50,771 nucleotides of DNA from Parvularcula maris (GCF_024505085.1 NZ_JANIBC010000008.1:1-50771); one strand, 5' to 3'; positions 36,334 to 48,615 are shown, counted from the first letter of the stretch. A program made the numbers and translations. Notes: generated by a model not told the origin, from the letters alone.

Positions 36334-36879
36334 ATGGCCGATTCGCGGTCCGAGATTGCTGAGCGCTATGCGAGCGCTTTCTTCGAACTGGTCTCCGAAG
36401 AGGGCAAGGCCGACCGTGCCGAGACCTATCTCGACGAGATCCGCAGGGCGTATGACGACAGCGAGGATCTGCGCCGTCTCGTGCACTCCCCCGCCTTCTC
36501 CGCCGAGCAGAAGGAGAAGGGCATCGCAGCGATCCTCGACTCGGGTGCCCACCCCCTGACCACGAACTTCCTTCGCCTGATGGCGCGTAAAGGCAGGCTC
36601 TCGCTGCTCATCCCGACCATCCAGACCTTCAAGCGCATCGCCGCCGAGGCGCGCGGCGAGGTCTCTGCCGAGGTGGTCTCGGCGCATCCGCTGACGGCTG
36701 ACCAGCTCACCGACCTCAAGGCGCAGATCCGCGCCGCCGTCGGTAAGGACGTGCAGCTCGACACCCGCACCGACCCCGAACTCCTAGGCGGCCTGATCGT
36801 CAAGATCGGCAGCCGCATGATCGATTCCTCCCTAAAAACCAAACTGGCGCGCCTGCGCGCGACACTGAAAGAGGCGTAA
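36334..36879 (+). CDS. atpH: ATP synthase F1 delta subunit
   Basis: 181 residues. Connects F1 to the peripheral stalk. An N-terminal helical bundle (IAERYASAFFEL) and the C-terminal signature PELLGGLIVKIGSRMIDSSLKTKL are clear. First gene of the F1 cluster; F0 genes are not adjacent, as is usual in alphaproteobacteria. Confidence 0.95.
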   Translation: MADSRSEIAERYASAFFELVSEEGKADRAETYLDEIRRAYDDSEDLRRLVHSPAFSAEQKEKGIAAILDSGAHPLTTNFLRLMARKGRLSLLIPTIQTFKRIAAEARGEVSAEVVSAHPLTADQLTDLKAQIRAAVGKDVQLDTRTDPELLGGLIVKIGSRMIDSSLKTKLARLRATLKEA

Positions 36880-36882
36880 TCC

Positions 36883-38415
36883 ATGGAACTCAACGCGTCC
36901 GAAATCAGCTCCATCCTCAAGAGCCAGATCAAGGACTTCGGCCGTGACGCCGAGGTCTCCGAGATCGGCCAGGTGCTCTCCGTCGGCGACGGCATCGCGC
37001 GGGTCTACGGCCTCGACAATGTCCGCGCCGGTGAGATGGTCGAGTTCGAGGGCGGCATCAAAGGCATGGCGCTGAACCTCGAAGAAGATAACGTCGGCGT
37101 CGTGATCTTCGGCGACGACACCGGCATCCGCGAGGGCCAGACGGTGAAGCGCACCGAGGCCATCGTGGACGTGCCCGTCGGCAAGGGCCTTCTTGGCCGC
37201 GTGGTCGATCCCCTCGGCAACCCGCTCGATGGCAAAGGCCCGATCGAGGCTGCCGAGCGCCGACTGGTGGACGTGAAGGCGCCTGGCATCCTGCCGCGTA
37301 AATCCGTGCACGAGCCCGTGCAGACCGGCATCAAGGCCATCGACGCCATGATCCCCGTGGGCCGCGGCCAGCGCGAGCTGGTCATCGGCGACCGCCAGAC
37401 CGGCAAGTCCGCCATCTGCGTCGACGCCATGCTCAACCAGAAGGGCCCGAACGACGCCGCGACCGACGACAGCGGCAAGCTCTTCTGCATCTATGTCGCC
37501 ATCGGCCAGAAGCGCTCGACCGTCGCCCAGATCGTCAAGACGCTGCAGGACAACGGCGCTCTCGACTACACCGTGGTCGTTGCCGCTACTGCATCGGACC
37601 CGGCTCCGCTCCAGTTCCTGGCGCCCTTCGCCGGTACCGCCATGGGCGAGTATTTCCGCGACAACGGCATGCACGCGCTGATCGTCCATGACGACCTCAC
37701 CAAGCAGGCCGTGGCCTACCGCCAGATGTCGCTTCTCCTCCGCCGTCCGCCGGGCCGCGAAGCCTTCCCCGGCGACGTCTTCTACCTCCACTCCCGCCTC
37801 CTTGAGCGTGCGGCGAAGCTTAACGAGGATCACGGTTCCGGTTCGCTCACCGCGCTGCCGATCATCGAGACGCAAGCCAACGACGTCTCGGCCTATATTC
37901 CGACCAACGTGATCTCGATCACCGACGGTCAGATCTTCCTCGAGACCGACCTCTTCTACCAGGGCATCCGTCCGGCTGTGAACGTTGGTCTGTCGGTGTC
38001 CCGCGTGGGCTCGGCGGCGCAGATCAAGGCGATGAAGCAGGTGGCTGGCAAGATCAAAGGCGAGCTCGCTCAGTACCGCGAGCTTGCGGCCTTCGCCCAG
38101 TTCGGCTCGGACCTCGATGCCGCGACCCAGGCGACCCTGAACCGCGGCGCCCGCCTCACCGAGCTCCTCAAGCAGCCGCAATACTCGCCGCTCCAGGTCG
38201 AAGAGCAGGTGGTGGTCATCTTCGCCGGTACGCGCGGCTTCCTCGACCGCATCGAGACGAGCAAGGTCCAGGAGTTCGAGGCCGAGTTCCTGCGCCACAT
38301 GCACAGCCAGCACTCGGATGTCCTCACCACCATCCGCACCGAGAAGAAGCTCTCGGACGAGATGGACAAGAAGCTCACGGACATTCTTGAGAGCTTCGTG
38401 AAGTCGTTCGCGTAA
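36883..38415 (+). CDS. atpA: ATP synthase F1 alpha subunit
   Basis: 510 residues. Walker A is GDRQTGKS (P-loop), with the arginine-finger region [13 protein letters not shown]. Starts three bases after the atpH stop. Length and the complete C-terminal domain are normal. Confidence 0.98.
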   Translation: MELNASEISSILKSQIKDFGRDAEVSEIGQVLSVGDGIARVYGLDNVRAGEMVEFEGGIKGMALNLEEDNVGVVIFGDDTGIREGQTVKRTEAIVDVPVGKGLLGRVVDPLGNPLDGKGPIEAAERRLVDVKAPGILPRKSVHEPVQTGIKAIDAMIPVGRGQRELVIGDRQTGKSAICVDAMLNQKGPNDAATDDSGKLFCIYVAIGQKRSTVAQIVKTLQDNGALDYTVVVAATASDPAPLQFLAPFAGTAMGEYFRDNGMHALIVHDDLTKQAVAYRQMSLLLRRPPGREAFPGDVFYLHSRLLERAAKLNEDHGSGSLTALPIIETQANDVSAYIPTNVISITDGQIFLETDLFYQGIRPAVNVGLSVSRVGSAAQIKAMKQVAGKIKGELAQYRELAAFAQFGSDLDAATQATLNRGARLTELLKQPQYSPLQVEEQVVVIFAGTRGFLDRIETSKVQEFEAEFLRHMHSQHSDVLTTIRTEKKLSDEMDKKLTDILESFVKSFA

Positions 38416-38425
38416 GGAGCGCCGA

Positions 38426-38971
38426 GTGGGGGTGTCGCTGACAGAAGCGGACTGGTCGCGGGAGAAGCGTCGGGGCTGGAACCCCGGCGGTTCGCTCCTG
38501 GCGGCTATCCGCTCTTACGCGAGGCTCAAACCGGCTTCCGGGCCGCTAGCGGCGCTGGCGCGCGGTCTGGCTGTCCTCCGCCACCGCTTCTGGTCCGCCG
38601 TTTCGGGTGCGGACATTCCCATCGGCACGGAGATCGGCGGCGGCCTGCGGCTGCCTCATCCGAACGGGATTGTGGTCCACCCTAAAGCCCGGATCGGCAT
38701 CAACTGCATGATCATGCAGGGTGTGACGATCGGCACGAATGTGGGACCGGGCTCACCGATGATCGGTGCGGGTTGCGATATTGGACCGGGCGCTCGGGTT
38801 CTTGGTGCCATCACGATTGGCGACCGCGCCATGATCGGGGCCAATGCCGTGGTGCTCAAGGACATGCCCCCCGGCAGCCTCGCCGTAGGCGTGCCAGCAA
38901 AAATCATCACGGACTGGAACGACCGCCGCGGGACGGTATCGGCGGCGTCCCCCGGTCAACAGGAAGAATGA
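38426..38971 (+). CDS. Serine-acetyltransferase-like hexapeptide-repeat acyltransferase within the atp cluster
   Basis: 181 residues from GTG 38426, with AAGGAG six bases upstream. A short helical start is followed by a left-handed beta-helix: IGTEIGGGLRLPHPNGIVV with a His in the active-site position, IGINCMIMQGVTIGTN, IGAGCDIGPGARVLG, IGDRAMIGANAVVLKD and the end VGVPAKII. It is shorter than CysE (no full N-terminal domain), like acetyltransferases of exopolysaccharide clusters. It lies 10 bases after atpA and 6 before atpG, so it is co-transcribed with them. Either O-acetylserine formation for cysK (44491) or sugar acetylation with the GT2 at 39856 is possible; I favour the latter. Confidence 0.8.
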   Translation: MGVSLTEADWSREKRRGWNPGGSLLAAIRSYARLKPASGPLAALARGLAVLRHRFWSAVSGADIPIGTEIGGGLRLPHPNGIVVHPKARIGINCMIMQGVTIGTNVGPGSPMIGAGCDIGPGARVLGAITIGDRAMIGANAVVLKDMPPGSLAVGVPAKIITDWNDRRGTVSAASPGQQEE

Positions 38972-38977
38972 ACGTTC

Positions 38978-39855
38978 ATGCCTAGCCTCAAAGACCTCAA
39001 AACCCGCATCGGCTCGGTGAAGTCGACGCAGAAGATCACCAAGGCCATGCAGATGGTGGCCGCTGCCAAGTTGCGCCGGGCGGAGGATGCCGCGAAGGCT
39101 GGCCGTCCCTATGCCGAGCGTATCGAGATGGTGCTGGCGAACTTGGCTGCCGGGATGACCCCCGGTGCGCCTGGGCCGAAGCTTCTGACCGGGACGGGCG
39201 AGGACCAGACCTATCTTCTGGTGGTGGCGACGGCCGACCGCGGGCTTTGCGGCGGCTTCAACTCCTCGATCGTCCGCCTGGCCCGCGAGCACATCGTCCG
39301 CCTTCAGGGCGAGGGCAAGACGGTGAAGGTCATGACCGTGGGCAAGAAGGGCTATGAGCAGCTCAGCCGCCTCTACGGCGACCTCATCGTCGAGCGCGTC
39401 ACCTTCGAAGACGTCAAGACGGTGGGCTTCGATCAGGCTTACGACATCTCCTCGAAGCTGCTCGAGATGTTCGAGGACGGACAGTTCGACAAGGCTTTGG
39501 TCTTCTACGGCGCCTTCCAGTCAGTGATCAGTCAGGTGCCGACCGCCCAGCAGATCATTCCGGCCGAGCCGCCGAAGATCGAGGGCGAGGACAAGATGGC
39601 CGCCCCCTACGAGTACGAGCCGGGCGAGGAGGAGATCCTCGAAACCCTGCTGCCGCGCTACGTAGCGGTGCAGGTCTTCCGTGCGCTTCTTGAGAACGCG
39701 GCCTCCGAGCAGGGCGCGCGCATGTCCGCCATGGACAACGCCACGCGCAACGCAGGCGACATGATCGACAGTCTGAACCTGCAGTACAACCGGGCTCGCC
39801 AGGCGCAGATCACGACCGAGCTGGTCGAGATCATCGCAGGCGCGGAAAGCGTCTG

Positions 39856-39856
<1 letters not shown>
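38978..39856 (+). CDS. atpG: ATP synthase F1 gamma subunit
   Basis: 292 residues. The N-terminal helix [25 protein letters not shown] (here split by position: residues 9-33) and the C-terminal [15 protein letters not shown] form the rotor coiled coil; [11 protein letters not shown] is the family signature. Its stop overlaps the start of the GT2 gene as ATGA. Confidence 0.97.
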
Positions 39857-42445
<2,589 letters not shown>

Positions 42446-42475
42446 GCCCCTGATAGCCTGCAATTTCTGAGTGTG

Positions 42476-42517
42476 GTGAGCGGTGTGGCCCTAGTGTTAC
42501 ACCGCTCACTTTCGTTT
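42476..42517 (+). terminator. Terminator after atpD
   Basis: GTGAGCGGTGT (42476-42486) pairs perfectly with ACACCGCTCAC (42499-42509), 12-base loop, then TTTCGTTT. It splits atpC from the rest of the cluster, at least partly. Confidence 0.8.
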
Positions 42518-42587
42518 GCGACCCCGAACCAGAGCCCTAGGCACGGCCTTTGCACTCCATATTTGTATGATCATTGTGGAGACACCT

Positions 42588-42755
42588 ATGCTGCGTGCCA
42601 TCGACAAAATCTGGGTTCAAATGGGCCTTCGCCGTGACGAGCTGCGCCGTGAGCGCGGCCGCGGCGCCCTTTACATGCTGCTCGGCCTTTGCCTCGTGAC
42701 CTCGACCTTGCTCGCCACCGATCTGGCGCTGAATGTCACGGGTCGTTTCGGCTGA
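42588..42755 (+). CDS. 55-residue single-helix membrane protein between atpD and atpC
   Basis: Starts at ATG 42588 with GGAGA upstream (the open frame runs back to 42516). A basic amphipathic start (IDKIWVQMGLRRDELRRERGRG) precedes one membrane helix (ALYMLLGLCLVTSTLLATDLAL). Not recognised. It lies between two terminators (42476-42517 and 42782-42807), so it seems to be its own transcript, with a promoter within about 70 bases. It might be a small regulator or assembly partner of a membrane complex; there is no direct evidence for a role in ATP synthase. Confidence 0.6.
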   Translation: MLRAIDKIWVQMGLRRDELRRERGRGALYMLLGLCLVTSTLLATDLALNVTGRFG

Positions 42756-42781
42756 GGACTACCCAGCTTTCGCGAACCGAG

Positions 42782-42807
42782 AAAAGCTCCCCGCCGGGGA
42801 GCTTTTT
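42782..42807 (+). terminator. Terminator after the 55-residue ORF
   Basis: AAAAGCTCCCC (42782-42792), three-base loop, GGGGAGCTTTT (42796-42806) and further T: a strong rho-independent terminator 78 bases before atpC. Confidence 0.85.
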
Positions 42808-42885
42808 CGTATCCGGCCTCCCTTGCCAGCGCCCGGCAATTGCTCTTGAAGCAGGCGACGATCTACAGGCCGCAGCGGGACCACC

Positions 42886-43269
42886 ATGGCGCAGTTTCAC
42901 TTCTCTCTAGTCTCCCCCGAACGCGAGCTCTTCTCCGGCGAGGTCGACGCGGTCGTCGTGCCCGGCACCGAGGGCCTGTTCGAGGTGCGCGAGAACCACG
43001 CGCCGCTCATGGCCACCCTCTCCCCCGGCATGATCGAGGTCCATCGCGGCGGCGAAGTGACCCGCACCTTCGTCCGCGGCGGCTTTGCCGACGTCTCGCC
43101 CGCAGGCCTGACGGTGCTGGCCGAGAAGGCCATCGCGGAAACCGACCTCCAGGGCGACGCGCTGCTGGCCGAGCGGAACGAAGCCGACAGCGTGCTCTCC
43201 GGCAGCACGGCGACCCCCGAGGCGACGCTCAACGCGCAGCGGGCACAGGACGCGCTGGCGAAGTACTGA
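42886..43269 (+). CDS. atpC: ATP synthase F1 epsilon subunit
   Basis: 127 residues. The N-terminal beta sandwich (FSLVSPERELFSGEVDAVVVPGTEG, then NHAPLMATLSPG) is typical. The C-terminal helical part is short, as in many alphaproteobacteria. Preceded by a terminator, so it needs read-through or a promoter in the 78 bases upstream. Confidence 0.95.
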   Translation: MAQFHFSLVSPERELFSGEVDAVVVPGTEGLFEVRENHAPLMATLSPGMIEVHRGGEVTRTFVRGGFADVSPAGLTVLAEKAIAETDLQGDALLAERNEADSVLSGSTATPEATLNAQRAQDALAKY

Positions 43270-43288
43270 CCTCCTAGGATCCGGTTCT

Positions 43289-43368
43289 CGTAGGGCGGCT
43301 CGCGCAGCGTGCCGCCTTTTGTATGTGCGGTGGCTGGGCGGCGGCACGCTGCGCGAGCCGCCTTACGT
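43289..43368. repeat. Palindromic repeat, family D, full copy
   Basis: CGTAGGGCGGCTCGCGCAGC-GTGCCGCC at the left and its inverse GGCGGCAC-GCTGCGCGAGCC-GCCTTACG at the right, with about 23 bases between. Half-units occur at 22078, 22152, 23101 and 31664. Confidence 0.8.
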
Positions 43369-43388
43369 GCTACGAAGCAACAAACGCC

Positions 43389-43490
43389 TCACCACGGCTT
43401 GTCCGTGGTGCCCATCTCCCTCCGTCGAGAGCGGTTGCACCCTGAGGAGATGGGTCCCACGGTCTGCGCTGCGCTACGCCGTGGGAAGGC
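43389..43490. repeat. Another palindromic element
   Basis: ACCACGGCTTGTCCGTGGT hairpin, then CCCATCTCC with inverse GGAGATGGG, then CCCACGG with inverse CCGTGGG. Layout is BIME-like; no second copy seen in the window. Confidence 0.5.
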
Positions 43491-43508
43491 GACAGCGTAG
43501 TGGAGGGC

Positions 43509-44336
43509 CTACTCCGCCGGGGACAGCCCCGCTTTCGGTGTCGCACCCTGCTTCTGCGCTGCGGCCTCCACGCCGGGTGCCACCGTCACCTCTTTGCCGT
43601 CGGCCAAGGCTCGTCTTTTGGCGCGGCGGACGCCCATATTCAGCGCCTCGACCAGGGCCGAGAAGCCCATGGCGGCGTAGATATAGCCCTTGGGCACATG
43701 GGCGCCGAAGCCGTCGGCGATCAGGGTCACCCCGATCAGAAGCAGGAAGCCTAGCGCCAGCATCACCACAGTGGGGTTCTTCTCGATGAAGTTCGCCACC
43801 GGGTCGGCGGCTACCAGCATGACACCCACGGCGATGATCACCGCGACATACATGACGGGGACGAAGTCGGTCATGCCGACGGCGGTGAGGATCGAGTCGA
43901 TGGAGAAGACCGCATCGAGCAGCAGGATCTGAACGATCACCGCGGTCACGGAGGCGGTGGCGACCTTGCTGCCCGCCGCATGGGCGATGGCGTGCTCCTC
44001 GGGGTCGGTCTTCTCGTGGATCTCCCTGGTCGCCTTGAACACGAGGAACAGCCCGCCCGCGATCAGGATGATGTCCTTCCAGGAGAAAGCGTGCCCGAAG
44101 GCCTCGAACAAGGCGGCTTTGAGGCCGATGATGACCGTGACGAGGCTGAGGAAGACGAGCCGCAGGATAAGCGCGCCGCCGATACCGATGCGCCGGGCGT
44201 TCTTGCGCTTTTCCTCGGGCAGCTTGTTGGTGAGCACCGAGATGAAGATGAGGTTGTCGATCCCTAGGACCACTTCCATCACCACCAGGGTGACCAGGGC
44301 CGCCCAGGCGGCGGGGTTCGACAGCAGCTCGATCAT
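43509..44336 (-). CDS. TerC family membrane protein
   Basis: 275 residues with seven or so helices. The family's acidic membrane motifs are present: [13 protein letters not shown] in the first helix and [15 protein letters not shown] in the middle, plus an [12 protein letters not shown] loop. TerC/Alx-type proteins move metal ions (manganese, possibly others) or support loading of secreted metalloproteins. The C-terminus has a hydrophilic tail of about 45 residues. Divergent from cysK. Confidence 0.88.
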   Translation of the reverse strand: MIELLSNPAAWAALVTLVVMEVVLGIDNLIFISVLTNKLPEEKRKNARRIGIGGALILRLVFLSLVTVIIGLKAALFEAFGHAFSWKDIILIAGGLFLVFKATREIHEKTDPEEHAIAHAAGSKVATASVTAVIVQILLLDAVFSIDSILTAVGMTDFVPVMYVAVIIAVGVMLVAADPVANFIEKNPTVVMLALGFLLLIGVTLIADGFGAHVPKGYIYAAMGFSALVEALNMGVRRAKRRALADGKEVTVAPGVEAAAQKQGATPKAGLSPAE

Positions 44337-44490
44337 GGGTGGGGCTCCCTCAACATTCCGTCCGACCTATCGGCAGGAACGGCCTGGATGCGCAAGCGTT
44401 CCTCGCAGCCTTGTGCCTGCACGGGATGCTTGCAGCGGCCGGGGACGGGCCGCACACCGTCGGGCAACGAACTGAAGAAGAGGAAACGGC

Positions 44491-45564
44491 ATGGCCTGGC
44501 CCATCAAGACCGACGGACGCGGTACCGCCTACGATTCGATCCTGGACACGGTGGGCAACACCCCGGCGGTGAAGCTGCAGCGCCTCTCCCCGGAAGGCGT
44601 GGAGATCTACCTCAAGGCTGAGTTCTTCAACCCCGCCGCCAGCGTCAAGGACCGCCTGGCCCTCGCCATCATCGAGCATGCCGAGAGCACCGGCGCTCTC
44701 AGACCCGGCCAGACCGTGGTCGAGGCGACCTCGGGCAACACGGGCGTCGGCCTTGCGATGGTCTGCGCGGCAAAGGGCTATCCCCTGGTCATCACCATGG
44801 TGGAGAGCTTCTCGATCGAGCGGCGTAAGCTGATGCGCTATCTGGGGGCCAAGGTGATCCTGACGCCGAAGGCGGAGAAGGGCTTCGGCATGGTGCAGAA
44901 GGCCAAGGAGCTCGCCGAGAAGAACGGCTGGTTCTACGCTCGCCAGTTCGAGACGGAGGCCAACGCCAAGATGCACGAGGAGACCACGGGCCGAGAGATC
45001 GTGGCCGACTTCAAGGGGAGAAGGCTAGACGCCTTCGTCACCGGCTTCGGCACGGGCGGCACGGTGACCGGCGTCGCGAGGACCCTGCGCCGCGAGATGC
45101 CGGACGTGAAGATCGTCCTCTCCGAGCCCGACCTCGCCCCCATGCTGGCCAGCGGCACGCCGCAGGAGCGTGAGCCAGATGGTTCCGCATCCGGCAGCCA
45201 CCCTGCCTGGCAGCCCCACCCCATCCAAGGCTGGAGCCCCGACTTCATCCCCCATGTCCTCCAGGAGGCCGTGGACAAGGAGTACTATGACGAGCTTCTC
45301 CCGGTGACCGGCGAGGAAGGGGTGAAGGGCGCGAGGATGCTGGCGGCCAAGGAAGGCATCATCACCGGCATCTCCGGCGGCTCCACCTTCGCTGTGGCTA
45401 GGCGTTATGCGGAACAGGCAGAGAAGGGCTCGGTCATCCTCGCCATGCTCCCCGACACCGGCGAACGCTACCTCTCCACCCCGCTCTTCGAGGCCTTCGG
45501 GACGGATATGAGCCAGGAGGAGCTTGAGATCTCCATGAGCACGCCTTCGGCGCAGTTGCCGTAG
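44491..45564 (+). CDS. cysK: Cysteine synthase
   Basis: 357 residues. PLP enzyme joining O-acetylserine and sulfide to cysteine. PLP lysine K53 lies in NPAASVKDR; the substrate loop is EATSGNTGVG; the phosphate loop is TGFGTGGTVTGV; the end shows ISGGSTFAVA. An insertion of about 20 residues (QEREPDGSASGSHPAWQP) precedes HPIQGWSPDFIP; this longer loop is a known subfamily form. AGAGGAAA precedes ATG 44491. An acetyltransferase gene 6 kb upstream might supply its substrate, but that is not certain. Confidence 0.93.
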   Translation: MAWPIKTDGRGTAYDSILDTVGNTPAVKLQRLSPEGVEIYLKAEFFNPAASVKDRLALAIIEHAESTGALRPGQTVVEATSGNTGVGLAMVCAAKGYPLVITMVESFSIERRKLMRYLGAKVILTPKAEKGFGMVQKAKELAEKNGWFYARQFETEANAKMHEETTGREIVADFKGRRLDAFVTGFGTGGTVTGVARTLRREMPDVKIVLSEPDLAPMLASGTPQEREPDGSASGSHPAWQPHPIQGWSPDFIPHVLQEAVDKEYYDELLPVTGEEGVKGARMLAAKEGIITGISGGSTFAVARRYAEQAEKGSVILAMLPDTGERYLSTPLFEAFGTDMSQEELEISMSTPSAQLP

Positions 45565-45603
45565 AGGAGGATAGTGTCTCAGTTCGAAAATCTGGCAAGT
45601 ACC

Positions 45604-45753
45604 GCCTCCCTCTCCCGCCTGCGGGAGAGGGACCGAGGGTGAGGGGGTTCTTAGTGCAGCTAGTGATATCAAGCGTAGCAGAACGGCTTCGCCGAGGCCC
45701 TCACCCAAAGCCCGCTCACGCAGCCTTTGACCTCTCCCGCGGGGCGGGAGAGA
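45604..45753. repeat. Palindromic repeat, family C, copy 2
   Basis: CCTCCCTCTCCCGCCTGCGG-GAGAGGGA ... GGGTGAGGGGG, then the inverse CCCTCACCC ... CCTCTCCCGC-GGGGCGGGAGAG. A two-arm element with about 65 bases between the arms, related to 10656-10760. Confidence 0.7.
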
Positions 45754-45906
45754 TGGGCGTCGAGCAAACCTCGCGAAGTGAATGGAAACTATCCAGTCCT
45801 CGCGCGCCGATTATAGCGCTGTACCATCGCAAATGACTCGGACGTTCCCGCGCTTCGGCGGGCCGTCGAACACTTGATAGCCAGTAGGAAGAGTTAGCCG
45901 AAAAGA
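45754..45906. other. Short gap, no gene seen
   Basis: Follows the family C repeat and ends at the stop of the minus-strand membrane gene. Nothing recognisable. Confidence 0.4.
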
Positions 45907-46440
45907 CTACAGCCGCCGGACCAGCCTTCTCGGCAAACGGCGGGCCTGGGCTTCGATGGTGATCGGTTCTTGTGCGGGTAGGGTGCCGCCGCGCTCGCTG
46001 CGCAGCATCTCGACCTGCTCGGTCAGCTCCTCGACGGCGCGTTGGAGCTTTTTCGTGGGGTCCTTCTTGCGGAACACGCGCCTCACCGCGAAGAGCAGCA
46101 CCACCGGCACGAGCATGAAGAGGAGGTAGCGGGAGAGCCCGGCGAGCGTGCTGCCCGACTCCTCGAAGCCTGCGGCGGCGACGGTGGAGATGCTCACCAC
46201 GGCGACGATCAGCAGGTAGTTGGCGATCTTGGGCAGGGGCGAGAAGGAGCCGACGAAGGCCAGAAGCAGCAGAGAGACGAAGAAGAGGGCGATGCCCAAG
46301 GGGCCGAGGAAGCCCAGCACGTCGAAGACGAAGCTCAGGACCTGCATGGCGGTGCCGCCGGCCTCGAAGGTCTCCCCGACCTCCTCCGCCGTGCTTCGCA
46401 GCCAGGCTGCGGCATCGTTCTGCGCTTCGCTCAGTTGCAT
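45907..46440 (-). CDS. Membrane protein of unknown function
   Basis: 177 residues from ATG 46440 (MQLSEAQ), chosen because GGGAGG lies seven bases upstream. The amphipathic N-terminus (Ala-rich, about 1-30) precedes three hydrophobic helices (about 35-75, with FLGPLGIALFFVSLLLLAF; 77-95; 108-125), then a basic stretch RRVFRKKDPTKK, a likely short coiled coil (LQRAVEELTEQVEMLRSE) and a very basic end. Family not recognised. Confidence 0.6.
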   Translation of the reverse strand: MQLSEAQNDAAAWLRSTAEEVGETFEAGGTAMQVLSFVFDVLGFLGPLGIALFFVSLLLLAFVGSFSPLPKIANYLLIVAVVSISTVAAAGFEESGSTLAGLSRYLLFMLVPVVLLFAVRRVFRKKDPTKKLQRAVEELTEQVEMLRSERGGTLPAQEPITIEAQARRLPRRLVRRL

Positions 46441-46493
46441 CGTGCCGCCTCCCGCGGCCTTCACCTCTACGTTAACCAATCACTAAAGTCACG

Positions 46494-48509
46494 TCATCTG
46501 ACAGGGGGACCGTCTTCTCGTGCATCAAACACATCCGTCCGGAAACGTGGAGGCGGCTGGCGGTCTCTAACTTCAAGAACGAGGGAATCCTCGGTCACTT
46601 GGCCGTGTCTGTCGGTGGATCTTACAACCACGCGGTGTAGGCCGGGGGCGAGATCCTCGGGCAGTCTCGCCCGCCACAGATGCATGTTGCGATCGGCTAC
46701 AGGCCCGGTGGGGCCTGGGGTCTGGGGACCGAAGCTCGATCCGCGATAGGCCTCGTAGCCCTGGTTTCGGGGGATGCCCGAGCGGCTCTCGAGAGCGGAG
46801 CGCGACACGGAGAGCTGGCGCTGGACGGCGAAGGGGTCGGCCCATTCGGCCCCCGCTTTCGCTTCCTCACCTGACGCGCTCTGGGTGCGCTCCATCGTCA
46901 GGGTGCGGCCATCCACCACGGCCTCGGCGCGGGTAGCGCTGTCGCCGTCCCAGATATTCGCCGTAAGCCAGGTGCCGCGGGAGAGGTCGCGGGGCGTCAT
47001 GATCTTCACGTCGGGCAGGTCGTTGATCGAGAGGGGCGGAACGGGGTCGCGCTGGTCCTCTGGGCGGGAGCGCCAGTCCATGATCTGGCCGTACCAGCTA
47101 CGGAAGACGGGCGTGTTCACCGAGAGCCACATGCGGCGGTCGTGACCCGTATTGGCGCCGTGATAGCGCTCGCGGTAGCTGCTCCCGCTCACATCGAAGC
47201 TCAGCCATCCCATGGGCGAGCCCATGCGCTGCAGCGCCATCGGCACGCCGTGATGGTCGAAATCGCCGTGGTACCAGCCGCCCGAGGCGGCGCCCGCGAT
47301 GATGTGGCGGAAGGGGACGGCCTCGACCCCGATCGCCTCCTGCCAACCGGCGAAGCTGTCACCGGGGGCGAAGTTCTCGGTGGTGTGGGTGTGGCCCGAG
47401 AAGGAGAGCGCCTTCCGGCCCTCCGCCAGGCGGTAGAGTTCGGCGACGTTGTCGGTCTGGTGGGCGGTCGCGGTCTGGTCGACGAAGCTGACAAAGGGGA
47501 TGTGGTGGGCGAAGACCACCAGCTTGTCCTCGTCCGTGTTCGCCAGCAGCCCCTCGACGAAGGCCAGCTGGTCCTCGGTCAGGCGGGCATTGTAGCGCTT
47601 GCGCTCGTCCTCGGTGCAGAACGCACGGCCAGGCCGTGCGGCATCCTCAGCGGTGCAGGGGTAGAAGACGTTGTCGAGGACCACATAGAGCACCTCGCCG
47701 ATCTCGAAGGCGTAGTTGTTCGGCCCCCAAAGGGTGCGCCAGCTATCGGCGCTGTCGCGGTCGTAGTCGGCGTCGAAGTCGATATCGTGGTTGCCGTGCA
47801 CCCACCATTGGGGCGCCTCCAGCATGCCGATCACCTCGGCGAGGCGGGGGATCAGCCCGAGATCGTCGCCCACCATGTCGCCGAGGCCTAGGACGCAGGC
47901 GGGGCGCTCGGCCTCACCGCGGTCGAGGATGTCGTCCACGGTGCTGTCGCGGAAATAGCCGATCTCTTGGTTGGCGTAGGTCTGGGGGTCGCCGAGGACG
48001 GCGCAGCGGTAGCTCGCTTGCGCGCCCGTCCTGATCAGCGGGAAGTTGATGGCCGAGGGCAGGGGGCCGGTGGGCTCCAGCCCTCCAAAGCGCAGGGGCT
48101 TGGGCGAGCCGCCCGGTTTGTGCTCGTAGGAGAACTGCGGGACCCAGGAGGTGTCGTGGGGGACCTGGTAGCCTGCGGGCTGCACCACGAAGAGGGACAT
48201 GTCGTCCAGCGCCGGGATGGCGTAGGAGCCGTCCGCCCCGGTCACCACCACGTCGCGGCCGTTGGAGACCTTCACGCCCCTGATGCCGGGCTCGCCCTCG
48301 TCCCGGCGGCTGTTCCGGTTCCGGTCCTCGAAGACCACGCCGACCGCTTCCTCGCCGCCATTGCCGTCGCGGACGATCTCAGGGCCGCCCCGGTAGTCGG
48401 CGAAGCGGAAGGTGCCGCCTCCTGGCGCAGAGCCCGGCTCGACCGGGACGGTCTCGCAGGCTGCGAGGGCGGCAGCGGCTAGAAGAAAGCAGGGGCGGCG
48501 GAGGGGCAT
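46494..48509 (-). CDS. Lipoprotein calcineurin-like metallophosphoesterase
   Basis: 671 residues. Lipobox LAAC with C18 (next residue Glu) suggests an envelope lipoprotein. Residues about 55-115 form a prealbumin/SdrD-B-like beta domain (GEPGIRGVKVSNGRDVVVTG). The metallophosphoesterase core has D174 (GDPQ in place of the usual GDxH), GLGDMVGDD (D211), GNHD (239-242), AHH (H335) and GHTH (372-375), so the metal site is complete apart from the first motif's His-to-Gln change. A C-terminal beta domain follows, ending in an Arg- and Pro-rich tail. Substrate unknown. Only about 50 bases separate it from the membrane gene downstream. Confidence 0.85.
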   Translation of the reverse strand: MPLRRPCFLLAAAALAACETVPVEPGSAPGGGTFRFADYRGGPEIVRDGNGGEEAVGVVFEDRNRNSRRDEGEPGIRGVKVSNGRDVVVTGADGSYAIPALDDMSLFVVQPAGYQVPHDTSWVPQFSYEHKPGGSPKPLRFGGLEPTGPLPSAINFPLIRTGAQASYRCAVLGDPQTYANQEIGYFRDSTVDDILDRGEAERPACVLGLGDMVGDDLGLIPRLAEVIGMLEAPQWWVHGNHDIDFDADYDRDSADSWRTLWGPNNYAFEIGEVLYVVLDNVFYPCTAEDAARPGRAFCTEDERKRYNARLTEDQLAFVEGLLANTDEDKLVVFAHHIPFVSFVDQTATAHQTDNVAELYRLAEGRKALSFSGHTHTTENFAPGDSFAGWQEAIGVEAVPFRHIIAGAASGGWYHGDFDHHGVPMALQRMGSPMGWLSFDVSGSSYRERYHGANTGHDRRMWLSVNTPVFRSWYGQIMDWRSRPEDQRDPVPPLSINDLPDVKIMTPRDLSRGTWLTANIWDGDSATRAEAVVDGRTLTMERTQSASGEEAKAGAEWADPFAVQRQLSVSRSALESRSGIPRNQGYEAYRGSSFGPQTPGPTGPVADRNMHLWRARLPEDLAPGLHRVVVRSTDRHGQVTEDSLVLEVRDRQPPPRFRTDVFDAREDGPPVR

Positions 48510-48615
48510 GGGGCGGTCCTTCCAGATGTTCGCCCCCGCCCTAACGTGACCGGGCGGTCATGTCTCGCCTTCTGCGTGAATTGGTTATGACATTACTGCG
48601 TCAGTGGAGTTGGTG

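Noticed and set aside
42550-42571. TTGCAC and TATGAT as a promoter for the 55-residue ORF
   Set aside because: The two hexamers are only 10 bases apart, too close for a sigma-70 promoter.
45145-45230. Insertion in cysK as a novelty
   Set aside because: A longer loop with HPIQGW is a known subfamily form of cysteine synthases.
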